A DNA stretch of 64,000 bases from Cupriavidus taiwanensis. GTDB lineage: Bacteria > Pseudomonadota > Gammaproteobacteria > Burkholderiales > Burkholderiaceae. The notes under the pieces are model-generated. The model saw only the letters and a program-made list of their open reading frames with translations. It had not been told where the DNA came from and ran no database searches. The translations under genes and the position numbers were made by a program. The stretch is taken from contig NZ_LT976854.1 in NCBI RefSeq assembly GCF_900249755.1, positions 182,234-246,233 on the forward strand. The letters run 5' to 3'. The first letter of the stretch is position 1, and each line of letters begins with the position of its first letter. Shown piece by piece: positions 16,808-24,846 of the stretch.

Positions 16808-17797
16808 TCAGTCCGGCTTGATGCTGGCCCGCGCAATGATCGGCTTCCAGCGCTGCTGTTCTTGCGCGATGAAGCGCGAGAATTCCGCCGGCGTGCCGCC
16901 CACCACGATGGCCGCGTCAGCGCTCAGGCGCTCGACCGAAGTCTGGCTCTTCACGGCCTTCATGGTGGCATCCGCGAGCTTGTCGGCGGCCGCCTGGGGC
17001 AGCGATGCCGGCGCCAGCAGGCCGTACCACTGCGTCATCTCGAAGCCGGGATAGCCCTGCTCCGCCACCGTCGGCACGTCAGGCAGCTGCGCAATGCGCT
17101 GGGTGGTGCCGGTGGCGATGCAGCGCACCTTGCCCGCCTTGATGAACTGCAGGATGGCCGGCGCACCAACCGCGGCGGCATCCAGCCGGCCGGACAGCAG
17201 GTCGGTGATCTGCGGGCCGCTGCCGCGGTACGGCACGTGGGTGATGAAGGTGCCGGTGGCGGCCTTCAGGTATTCGAAGGCCAGGTGGCCGGCACTGCCG
17301 TTGCCGGCCGAACCATAGTTGAGCTTGCCGGGCTTGCTCTTGGCGAGCGCGACGAATTCCTTCAGGTTCTTCGCAGGCAGGTCGGGATGGACCACATACA
17401 GGCTCGGCACCTTGGACAGCAGCGAGATCGCGCGGAAGTCCTTGACCGGGTCGTACGGCAGCTTGGGGAAGATGAAGGGATTGACCGCCAGCGTGCCGAT
17501 ATGGCCGAGGATCAGCGTGTGGTTGTCATCCGCGCGCGCGACTTCGCCCATGGCGATATTGCCGGCGGCGCCTGGCTTGTTCTCCACGAACACCGACACG
17601 CCGAGCAGCTTGGTCAGCTCCGCCGCGGTCGAGCGCGCGACGATCTCCGAGCTGCCGCCCGGCGCGAACGGCACCACCAGCCGGATCGGCTTGGCCGGCC
17701 AGGCCTGCGCGCGAGCAAGCGTAGGTGCCAGCGCGCACGCGCCCAACGCGGCGCTGGCCTTGAGCAGTTGGCGGCGAAAGGGATTGGCTGCGGTCAT
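16808..17797 (-). CDS. Bug/TctC-family receptor
   Basis: A 329-residue Bug receptor. A twin-arginine-like signal (FRRQLLKASAALGACALAPTLARAQ) precedes WPAKPIRLVVPFAPGGSSEI; KLPYDPVKDFRAISLL and HVPYRGSGPQITDLLSG follow. The start at 17797 has GGAGACAAGC upstream; the longer frame to 18079 would overlap the next gene. Second of two adjacent Bug genes downstream of a GntR regulator, probably in one operon. Confidence 0.9.
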   Translation of the reverse strand: MTAANPFRRQLLKASAALGACALAPTLARAQAWPAKPIRLVVPFAPGGSSEIVARSTAAELTKLLGVSVFVENKPGAAGNIAMGEVARADDNHTLILGHIGTLAVNPFIFPKLPYDPVKDFRAISLLSKVPSLYVVHPDLPAKNLKEFVALAKSKPGKLNYGSAGNGSAGHLAFEYLKAATGTFITHVPYRGSGPQITDLLSGRLDAAAVGAPAILQFIKAGKVRCIATGTTQRIAQLPDVPTVAEQGYPGFEMTQWYGLLAPASLPQAAADKLADATMKAVKSQTSVERLSADAAIVVGGTPAEFSRFIAQEQQRWKPIIARASIKPD

Positions 17798-17856
17798 GCT
17801 TGTCTCCTGGGTTTGCGTTAGTGGGCCGCGGGATGGCCGGGCGAATACGGGTGGTG

Positions 17857-18837
17857 TTATTCGGGCCTGATGTTGCCGTCGCGGATGACCCTGGCCCATA
17901 GCCGCGCCTGTGCGTCGATGAACTGCCGCGCCTCGGCCGGAGGCGCCGCCACCACCTCGCCGCCGAGCTCGGCCACGCGTTGCCGGATCTCGGCGCTGGC
18001 CATGACCTTCTGCAGCGCGGTGGAGAGCCTGGCCGCGATCGCGTCCGGGGTCGCGGCGGGGATAAAGGCCGCGTTCCATTCATACACCTCGTAGCTGGCC
18101 ACGCCGGCTTCCTGCATGGTCGGCACGGCTGGCAGCGCCGGGGTGCGCGCGCGGCTGGTCACCGCCAGCGGCTTGAGCTTGCCGGCCTGGATGTGCTGCA
18201 GGCTCGAGGCCACGTTGGCAAAGAACAGCGGCACCTGGCCGGCGATGACATCGGTCATGGCCGGGCCGCCGCCCTTGTAGGGCACGTGCAGCAGGTCGAC
18301 GCCCGCGCGCTGCTCGAACAGCGCGCCGGCCAGATGCTGCGCCGAGCCATTGCCCGACGAGGCAAAGGCGATGGCGCCCGGCTTCTGCCTGGCCATGGCC
18401 ACGACGTCGCCGACCTTGCCCGCGGCAAAGCCTGCTGTCGCCACCAGCACATTGGGGTAACGCGCCAGCACGCCGACCGGCCGGAAGGCCTTGTCCGGAT
18501 CGTAGGGCAGGCGCGGATAGAGGCTGGGATTCACGGCATAGGACGAGGCATCGACCATCACGGTGTAGCCGTCCGGCGCCGCCTTGGCGACATAGGCCGC
18601 GCCGATCTGCCCGCCGGCGCCGGGCCGGTTCTCGACCACCACGGTCTGCCCCAGCTCGCGCCCGAGGCCCGGCGCGATCAACCGCGCCATCAGGTCCGCG
18701 CCGCCGCCCGGCGGGTACGTCACCACGATGGTGATGGGGCGTGCCGGCCAGGTTGCGGCATTGTCTGCGGCCTGCGCCAGCGTGGTGGTGGCGATCATGG
18801 CCGCGACCGTGGCGGTGAGCGCATGGCGTGCGTGCAT
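17857..18837 (-). CDS. Bug/TctC-family receptor
   Basis: A 326-residue Bug receptor with signal peptide (LTATVAAMIATTTLAQAAD), WPARPITIVVTYPPGGGADL, RLPYDPDKAFRPVGV and HVPYKGGGPAMTDVIAGQ. It lies 44 bp after the GntR gene and 59 bp before a second Bug gene. The two are divergent enough to have different ligands. Between it and the GntR gene, GCGGACGT-like octamers recur several times (18863-18897). Confidence 0.9.
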   Translation of the reverse strand: MHARHALTATVAAMIATTTLAQAADNAATWPARPITIVVTYPPGGGADLMARLIAPGLGRELGQTVVVENRPGAGGQIGAAYVAKAAPDGYTVMVDASSYAVNPSLYPRLPYDPDKAFRPVGVLARYPNVLVATAGFAAGKVGDVVAMARQKPGAIAFASSGNGSAQHLAGALFEQRAGVDLLHVPYKGGGPAMTDVIAGQVPLFFANVASSLQHIQAGKLKPLAVTSRARTPALPAVPTMQEAGVASYEVYEWNAAFIPAATPDAIAARLSTALQKVMASAEIRQRVAELGGEVVAAPPAEARQFIDAQARLWARVIRDGNIRPE

Positions 18838-18881
18838 GGGTCTGTCTCCCTGGGTCAGTCGCTGGCGGACGTGCGCGGACG

Positions 18882-19631
18882 TCAGCGGACGTCCGCGGTA
18901 TAGCGAAAGGCAAAGGCGTCGCCGCGCGTCAGCCGGTATTCGATGCAGTGGCCGGCCAGGTCAAAGGCGTGGCGGGTAACGACCGCGCACGGATGCGCAT
19001 CGGGCAACGCCAGCAACGCGGCCTCGTCAGGCGCCAGCGTGCGGAAGGTCACCTCGTCGACGGCGCGCTGGACCGTGATGCCGCAGGCGCTGCCCAGCAG
19101 CGGGTAGAGCAGGTCGCCCCACTGCGCGGGCGGCAGCTGCTGCAGGCCTTCGCAGCGCGGCAGCGGCAGCCAGATCGATTCCAGCAGCCGCGGCGTCTGT
19201 TCCAGCCAGCGGCGGCGCGAGATCGCCAGCCCGCGCGCGCCGCTCGGCAGCCCGAAGCGCGCAGCCATGGCCTTGTCCAGCCGCACCGCGCGGCACGACA
19301 GGATTTCAGAGCGCGGCGCCACGGGCGCGCCATCGGCGCTGCCGAAGCGGAAAAACCGCAACAGGCTGGCGCCGCTCAGTCCCGTGCGCACAAAGGTGCC
19401 CTTGCCCTGCACGCGCTCGAGCAAGCCCTGCTGGACCAGCACGGCGATGGCCTGGCGGATGGTGCCCAGCGCAATGCCGAACTCCCTGGCCAGCGCCCCT
19501 TCGGCCGGGATGGCACTGCCTGGCGTCCAGGCGCCGGAAACGATCCTGGCCTGCAGTTCCGCGGCAATCTGGCCGTAGCGGCTCAGGCCCGCGGCGGCGG
19601 TGGTGGTCTGGAGCGGTGCGTTGTCTGGCAT
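18882..19631 (-). CDS. GntR family transcriptional regulator (HutC/UTRA type)
   Basis: A 249-residue regulator: N-terminal winged helix (LSRYGQIAAELQARIVSG, then AIPAEGALAREFGIALGTIRQ at about residues 39-61) and a C-terminal UTRA ligand-binding domain including CRAVRLDKAM, ISRRRWLEQTP and VTRHAFDLAGHCIEYRLTRG. It probably senses a carboxylate or lactone linked to the pathway of its neighbours. It is transcribed divergently from the amidohydrolase; a perfect 14-bp palindrome between the two is a likely operator. Confidence 0.88.
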   Translation of the reverse strand: MPDNAPLQTTTAAAGLSRYGQIAAELQARIVSGAWTPGSAIPAEGALAREFGIALGTIRQAIAVLVQQGLLERVQGKGTFVRTGLSGASLLRFFRFGSADGAPVAPRSEILSCRAVRLDKAMAARFGLPSGARGLAISRRRWLEQTPRLLESIWLPLPRCEGLQQLPPAQWGDLLYPLLGSACGITVQRAVDEVTFRTLAPDEAALLALPDAHPCAVVTRHAFDLAGHCIEYRLTRGDAFAFRYTADVR

Positions 19632-19665
19632 GCCGAAGCCGTGCTAAATTGATGTCGATGCTGAT

Positions 19666-19679
19666 GTCCTCTAGAGGAC
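19666..19679. promoter_or_regulatory. palindromic operator candidate for the GntR regulator
   Basis: GTCCTCTAGAGGAC is a perfect palindrome lying 35 bp upstream of the GntR start and 60 bp upstream of the amidohydrolase start, where it could control both directions. Confidence 0.6.
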
Positions 19680-19738
19680 TAGAATACTGACGCGGGTTCG
19701 GACGCCATATCCGGATATACCCGCCCCATGGAGGGCTG

Positions 19739-20617
19739 ATGATGAGCAGGCGCGCATTGCCGCTGGTGGATACCCACTTCCACGTCTTCGATACCGGCGT
19801 GGCCGCGTCTTCGGCGCGCTACCGCCCGTCCTATGCCGCCGGGCTGCAAGACTGGCACGCGGCGATCGGCAACCTGGGAGAGCAGGGAGAGTTGGGCGAC
19901 CTGCGCGACCTGTATGGCGTGGTGGTGCAAGCCAGCTTTCTCGGCACCGACAATACGGCGCTGCTGGCCGCGCTGCGGACCATGCCCGGGCGCCTGCGCG
20001 GCGTGGCGGTGGTCGACCCCACCGTGACGGATCCGCAGTTGTCGGCGCTGCAGGCCGCCGGCGTGCGCGGCATCCGCCTGAACCTGTACGGCGATCCTGG
20101 CTGGCAGCGCATTGCCACCGCGCCGTGGCGCGCGCTGTTCCGCAGGATCGCCGCGCTGGGCTGGCACGTCGAACTCCATACCCACAACGGGGACGGCGGC
20201 ATGGTGCTGGCGCGGCTTGACGCGGCCCTTGCTGATGCCGGCGTGCCGGTCGTGCTCGACCACTTCGGCCGGCCCGGCACCGCGGGAATCTCGGATCCGG
20301 TCTTCGATGCAGCGAGAGAAGTGCGCGCGCGCCGCCAGGTGTGGGTCAAGATCAGCGCGCCGTACCGGCTGGCAGCGCCGCAACACTGGCCGATGCTGGC
20401 GCAACGCTGGCGCGAAATCGTCGGCGATGACCGCCTGCTGTGGGGCAGCGACTGGCCATGGACCAATCACGAGGCGCCGGTCAGGCTGGACGAATGCCGC
20501 GAGCTTGCCGCGTGGCAGGGGCTGCCCGGCGAGCGCGAGTCGCCTGGTGCGGCGTGGTCCGCTGCGCTGCGATGGCGGAACGCCGCCGCGCTATACGGGT
20601 TTGCCGTGGCGGCGTAG
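19739..20617 (+). CDS. amidohydrolase family protein (2-pyrone-4,6-dicarboxylate hydrolase-like)
   Basis: A 292-residue TIM-barrel metal hydrolase. LVDTHFHVFDTG gives the HxH motif (His13, His15); VELHTHNGD, VVLDHFGRPGTAG and LLWGSDWPWTNHE are typical of the LigI/PDC-hydrolase branch of the amidohydrolase superfamily. Such enzymes open lactones, as in aromatic-acid degradation. It is divergent from the GntR/Bug operon, suggesting a small regulon: receptors for a substrate and the hydrolase that acts on it or on a derivative. The substrate is inference. Confidence 0.87.
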   Translation: MMSRRALPLVDTHFHVFDTGVAASSARYRPSYAAGLQDWHAAIGNLGEQGELGDLRDLYGVVVQASFLGTDNTALLAALRTMPGRLRGVAVVDPTVTDPQLSALQAAGVRGIRLNLYGDPGWQRIATAPWRALFRRIAALGWHVELHTHNGDGGMVLARLDAALADAGVPVVLDHFGRPGTAGISDPVFDAAREVRARRQVWVKISAPYRLAAPQHWPMLAQRWREIVGDDRLLWGSDWPWTNHEAPVRLDECRELAAWQGLPGERESPGAAWSAALRWRNAAALYGFAVAA

Positions 20618-20651
20618 CGTTCGGCAAGGCGGTGGACGGCTCGCTGGCCAG

Positions 20652-21323
20652 CTATTTGCGGGCCTTGCCGCGCGCGCCCTTCCTGGCGGCGGCGCGGGCC
20701 GCTTCCTTCTGCGCCGCGGCCGCGGCGCTCAACTGTTCCAGCCACGCCATGCCCTCGACATACGACAGGAAATGCCGCAGGTATTCCGGCGAGGTCTCGC
20801 GCATCAGCGACAGCGCGCGATGCACGAGATGGTCGGTATTGAGCGGCCCGGCGTTCTCCGGCACGCGCTCCAGCGACTCGCGGAATTGCTGCTCGACGCT
20901 GACCCTGGCCCAGGTCTCGCGGAAGTAGTCGGCCAGCGTGTCGACCAGCGGCGCGTCGGCGGCTTGCGCCGGTGCCGGTGACAGCGGACGGGGATCGTTC
21001 GAAGCCAACGGGACTGCCGGCCTGGCGCGGGCGGCGAGGTCGTGGACCAGTGCGCCGAGGGCGCCCGGTGTTTGCGTCGGTTCCGGTTCGGCATCGGGTT
21101 CGCCAACGCCATCGGCCTGGCGCTGCACGAGGTCTGCATACGCGGCAACCAGGCCCTGCAGGCGCGCATCCAGCAGGCGCCGTGCCGCACCGCCGTGCGC
21201 GGCAGCACGGCGGGCCATGGCCTGCAGCAGCTGAAAGCGCAGGGGGTCGGCGCGGTCGGCGCCGCTGGACTGCCACGCGTCCAGTTGCGCGCGAACCATG
21301 TCCAACGCGTCGCGCTCAGCCAT
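20652..21323 (-). CDS. DUF2894 family protein
   Basis: A 223-residue, Ala-rich, mostly helical cytoplasmic protein: helical N-terminal half (ALDMVRAQLDAWQSSGADRA, then LLDARLQGLVAAYADLVQ), Pro-rich linker, conserved C-terminal segment (LADYFRETWARVSVEQQFRE ... EYLRHFLSYVEGMAWLEQL) and a basic tail (RKGARGKARK). It matches DUF2894, found as the last gene of a four-gene set with DUF3348, DUF802 and an OmpA/MotB-like protein. Its start overlaps the OmpA-like gene by 8 bp. Function unknown; probably a cytoplasmic partner of the membrane complex. Confidence 0.8.
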   Translation of the reverse strand: MAERDALDMVRAQLDAWQSSGADRADPLRFQLLQAMARRAAAHGGAARRLLDARLQGLVAAYADLVQRQADGVGEPDAEPEPTQTPGALGALVHDLAARARPAVPLASNDPRPLSPAPAQAADAPLVDTLADYFRETWARVSVEQQFRESLERVPENAGPLNTDHLVHRALSLMRETSPEYLRHFLSYVEGMAWLEQLSAAAAAQKEAARAAARKGARGKARK

Positions 21324-21963
21324 GCGCCTTCACCGTGCCGGTGGTCACGCGCGGCACCGGCGAGATTTCCACGCGGCGGTTCCTGGCGCGGCCCGCGGCA
21401 TCGGCGTTCGGGGTCACGGGCTGCTGCGAGCCGAACGCGGCCGAGAACACCGATGACGGCGGGATGCCCGCGTCGATCAGCGTGCGGGTCACGGTCAGCG
21501 CGCGCTGCGCCGACAGTTCCCAGTTGTCGGCAAAGCGCCGGTTGCCCTCGCGCACCTGCTGGTCGTCGGTAAAGCCGCTGACCATCAGGATCTCGTCGCG
21601 GCTGCGCAGGTAGGCCGACAGCGGCTGGGCCAGGCTCCTGAGCAGGTCGCGGCCTTCGGGCTGCAGCTCGGCGGAATTGAGCGCGAACAGCACGCTGCCG
21701 CTGATGCCGATGCGCCCGTTCACCAGCGTCACGCGGCCGGCGGCGAGCGGGCCGGCCAGCGCCTTTTCCAGCGTCTCGCGGCGCTGCGCTTCTTCCTGGC
21801 GCTGTTTCACCTCGGCTTCCAGCCGCGCCGACAGCTCCATCTGCACGCCGATCACGCCCAGCAGCACCAGCACGAACGCGCCCAGCAGCACCGACATCAG
21901 GTCGCCAAAGACCGCCCACGCCGGCACGGTGGGCTCGACGCCGGCGTCGAGTTCTTCTCTCAT
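21316..21963 (-). CDS. OmpA/MotB-like membrane-anchored peptidoglycan-binding protein
   Basis: A 215-residue protein with one N-terminal membrane helix (about 18-42) starting WAVFGDLMSVLLGAFVLVLL, a short coiled coil (LEAEVKQRQEEAQRRETLEK) and a C-terminal OmpA domain (LFALNSAELQPEGRDLL, VSGFTDDQQ, NWELSAQRALTVTRTLID). Asp21 at the start of the membrane helix aligns in position with the proton-carrying Asp of MotB and of ZorB. It overlaps the DUF802 gene by 4 bp (ATGA) and DUF2894 by 8 bp. It is likely the stator-like, cell-wall-anchored half of a motor whose MotA-like half is the DUF802 protein. Confidence 0.85.
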   Translation of the reverse strand: MREELDAGVEPTVPAWAVFGDLMSVLLGAFVLVLLGVIGVQMELSARLEAEVKQRQEEAQRRETLEKALAGPLAAGRVTLVNGRIGISGSVLFALNSAELQPEGRDLLRSLAQPLSAYLRSRDEILMVSGFTDDQQVREGNRRFADNWELSAQRALTVTRTLIDAGIPPSSVFSAAFGSQQPVTPNADAAGRARNRRVEISPVPRVTTGTVKAHG

Positions 21964-24836
21964 GCCGCCTCTGCGCTGGGCGCCTGCCGGGCAGCGCGTT
22001 GCTGCAGGTCTTCCAAGATCTGCTTCTGCGACAGCATGCTCAGGTCGACCACCTCGCGCGCCTGCGCCACGTAGTAGGCCAGTTGCTCGTCGCTGCGCGT
22101 CATCGACTTGTCCAGCGCGGCCTCGATGCGCTGCAGGTGCTCGATCAGCTTGCCGTTCGATTCGCTGAACAGCTGCACCGCCACGCCAAAGGCTTCGCCC
22201 AGGCTGGCCACCTCGACCGCGCTGCCGGTGACCTGCGCGGCGATGTCGGTGAGCTTGCCGGCTTCGGCTTCGACCTTGTCGGTGAAGCGGGTGCCGATGC
22301 GCTCAAGCAGGTCGGCGGTGGTGCCCACCAGCGTATCGACCGCGGTGCGCTGCTCGGTGGAGGCGTGATTCACGGCATCGAGCAGCGTGCCCAGCGTTGC
22401 CATCATGCGGCTGCGTTCTTCCAGCATGGCGTGGTCGCGCGCCATGCCCTCGGTCAGCTTCTCGCGCAGTTCTGCGATGACCTCGGCGGCGGCGCGCGGC
22501 GCTTCGCTCGCGGCCTGCAGCAGGCGCGAGACTTCGGCGACGGTGCCGCTGGCCTGGGTCTGGGCCTGCGCCGCCATGTCGCGCGCGGTCACGGCCAGCG
22601 TTTCGCAGATCTGCTGCTGGCGCGCGGTGGCGTGCGCGCTGGCCTGTTCCCATTCCTGGCGCAGCGCGGCCGCCATGGTGCCCAGCGTGTCGGTCCACGC
22701 GGCCAGCCGTTGCCCGTCCTGCGCCACCAGTTCCGCCTGCAAGGCGGTGGCGGCCTTCGGTGCCTCGGCGGCGGCCTGGACCAGGCGGTCGATTTCGGCG
22801 AGGGTGGTGCGGGCGTGCGCCTGCGTCTCGGTCGAAATCGCGTGCGCGGCCTGCGCCAGCGCATCGCAGACTTCCTGCTGGCGCGCTGCGGCGTGCGTGC
22901 TGGATTGCTCCCACTGCTGGCGCAGCGTTGCGGCGATGCTGCCCAAGGTTTCCGTCCAGCCGGCAAAGCGCGCTTCATCGCGTTCAGCCAGTTCCGCCTG
23001 CAGCGCGACCGCAGCCTTCGGCGCATCCGATGCGGCCTGCACCAGGCGGTCGATTTCCGCGAGCGTGCGGCTGGCATGCGCCTGTGTCTGCGCCGAGATC
23101 TCGCGCACGTTCTGCGCCAGCGCGGCGCTGATTTCGTCCTGGCGGCTGACCGTCTGCGCGTTCAGCTGCTGCCATTCCTGGCGCAGCGTTGCCGTGATGC
23201 TGCCCAGCGTATCGGTCCACGCGGCAAAGCGCTGTTCATCGCGCGACGCCAGTTCCGCCTGCAGCGCGATCGCGGCCTGCGGGGCTTCCGCTGCGGCCTG
23301 CACCAGGCGGTCGATCTCGGCCAGCGTGCCGCTGGCATGCGCCTGCGTCTGTGCCGAGATCTCGCGCACGTGCTGCGCCAGCGTGGCGGTGATTTCGTCG
23401 TGGCGGCTGACGGTATGCGCGTTCAGTTGTTCCAGCTGCTGGCGCAGCGTGGCGGTCATGCCGCCGAGCGTGTCGGCCCAGGCCGACAGGCGCTGCGCGT
23501 CGTGCGCGGCCAGCTGCGTCTGCAGGCTGGCATGCGAGGCGTCCACGGTGTGCACCAGCGCCGCGGCATGCTCGCCGAACGCGGCCGCGGCGGCGGCCAG
23601 CGCCTGCTGGTTGTCGCCGGCCAGTTTTTCGCCGGCCTGCTGCTGTTGCGACAGCGCTTCGCGCCAGGCGTCGGCGGTGCTGGCCGCGACGGCGTCGAGG
23701 CGGCTGGCGACATGGTCCAGCAGCCCGGCCGAGCGTTGCTCGAAGGTCTGGGTAAAGCCATCGAGCGAAGTGCGCAGGTCTGCCGCCAGGGCCTCGCTGG
23801 TGCGCTGGTGGCCGGCCAGCGCCTGGTGCCAGGTGTCGGCAATGCCGGCGGTGGCGCTTTCGAACCGGCTGGAGACGCCGTCCAGGTGCTGTTGCACTGC
23901 GTGCGTAACGGTGTCGCGCAGGGCCGTGGCTTCGCGTGCCAGGCCGGCCATGGTCGCGTCCACCGCGGGCTGGATCGCGGCACCGGCGGCGCGGGCGCTG
24001 TCGGCGATGCTGTCCTTCAGCGATTGCTCCACCGATGACGCCAGGCGCGTATAGACGGTTTCGGTATTGGCGTGGAACGCGGCCTGGCTGGCCGCGAGCC
24101 GTTCGGCCAGCGCCTCTTGCTGTTGCGCCATGGCGCGCATCATGGCCTGCATCTGCTCGGCCAGTGCCGGCATCACGTCGGCCTGGCGCTGCAGCAGCTG
24201 CAAGGCCTGGTCGCGCTGGTGGCCGCGGGAGTAGGTGCGCAGCGTGGTGGCGATGCGGGCGTCGAGCGCCTGCGCGGCCTGGATGCGCTCGCGCCGGCAC
24301 AGCGCGGACAGCAGGCCCAGCATGGCCGACGTCGCCACGCCCGCGACCGAGGTGCCGAAGGCAAAGCCCAGCCCCTTGACCGGCGCCGCCAGCGAGGCGC
24401 GGATCGCCTGCAGGTCGGTCGCGCCTTCCAGCGCGATGCCGGTGCCGCGCAAGGTGGCCACCATGCCCAGGAACGTGCCGAGCATGCCCAGCAGCACCAG
24501 CAGGCCGACCAGGTACGGCGTGAGCGCCGGGCCGGGCAGCCCTACGCGCTCGCCTTCGAGGCGCAGCCGCACGCTGTCGCGCAGGCTCGGGTGCAGGCGT
24601 TCCAGCCAGCCGCCAAGGCTGGCCGGGGCTTCGGCCAGGCCGGCCAGCGCCTGCGCCAGCGTCGCGGTGGCCTGGCGATAGCGCAGCAGTTCCAGCGCGC
24701 CCGCCACGTAGAAGCCGCCGATCAGCAGGGTGACGACAAGCGCGAGGAAATTGGTGCCGGCATAGCCCGCGCCAATCCAGCAGACGACCGCCAGGCCCGC
24801 GAGGAACGCAACAATATGGGTGAGGTATCGGGTCAT
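21960..24836 (-). CDS. DUF802 family MotA/ZorA-like membrane protein with long repeat tail
   Basis: A 958-residue protein. Two membrane helices lie in the first 50 residues (IVAFLAGLAVVCWIGAGY; FLALVVTLLIGGFYVAGALE), and two more at about 105-130 (YLVGLLVLLGMLGTFLGMV) and 155-180 (GLGFAFGTSVAGVATSAMLG), the latter pair resembling MotA/TolQ/ExbB channel helices. The remaining 750 residues are a charged, Ala/Gln-rich coiled coil. Three tandem 87-residue repeats, each starting AEIDRLVQAA or AEVSRLLQAA-adjacent, occupy residues 506-766, with a degenerate fourth copy before them. A conserved end (VDLSMLSQKQILEDLQQRAA) carries the DUF802 signature. The topology (channel helices plus long cytoplasmic tail, MotB-like partner) parallels ZorA. 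Confidence 0.85.
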   Translation of the reverse strand: MTRYLTHIVAFLAGLAVVCWIGAGYAGTNFLALVVTLLIGGFYVAGALELLRYRQATATLAQALAGLAEAPASLGGWLERLHPSLRDSVRLRLEGERVGLPGPALTPYLVGLLVLLGMLGTFLGMVATLRGTGIALEGATDLQAIRASLAAPVKGLGFAFGTSVAGVATSAMLGLLSALCRRERIQAAQALDARIATTLRTYSRGHQRDQALQLLQRQADVMPALAEQMQAMMRAMAQQQEALAERLAASQAAFHANTETVYTRLASSVEQSLKDSIADSARAAGAAIQPAVDATMAGLAREATALRDTVTHAVQQHLDGVSSRFESATAGIADTWHQALAGHQRTSEALAADLRTSLDGFTQTFEQRSAGLLDHVASRLDAVAASTADAWREALSQQQQAGEKLAGDNQQALAAAAAAFGEHAAALVHTVDASHASLQTQLAAHDAQRLSAWADTLGGMTATLRQQLEQLNAHTVSRHDEITATLAQHVREISAQTQAHASGTLAEIDRLVQAAAEAPQAAIALQAELASRDEQRFAAWTDTLGSITATLRQEWQQLNAQTVSRQDEISAALAQNVREISAQTQAHASRTLAEIDRLVQAASDAPKAAVALQAELAERDEARFAGWTETLGSIAATLRQQWEQSSTHAAARQQEVCDALAQAAHAISTETQAHARTTLAEIDRLVQAAAEAPKAATALQAELVAQDGQRLAAWTDTLGTMAAALRQEWEQASAHATARQQQICETLAVTARDMAAQAQTQASGTVAEVSRLLQAASEAPRAAAEVIAELREKLTEGMARDHAMLEERSRMMATLGTLLDAVNHASTEQRTAVDTLVGTTADLLERIGTRFTDKVEAEAGKLTDIAAQVTGSAVEVASLGEAFGVAVQLFSESNGKLIEHLQRIEAALDKSMTRSDEQLAYYVAQAREVVDLSMLSQKQILEDLQQRAARQAPSAEAA
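22539..23321 (-). repeat. three tandem 261-bp coding repeats in the DUF802 gene
   Basis: Three full copies of an 87-codon unit beginning with codons for AEIDRLVQAA (copies 1 and 2: AEIDRLVQAAAEAPQAA, AEIDRLVQAASDAPKAA; copy 3: AEIDRLVQAAAEAPKAA), each containing W-T-[DE]-T-L-G and ending QTQAHAS- or similar. A partial, more diverged copy extends to about 23520. Unit length is constant, pointing to recent in-frame duplication. Confidence 0.85.
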
Positions 24837-24846
24837 GATGTCCGGG

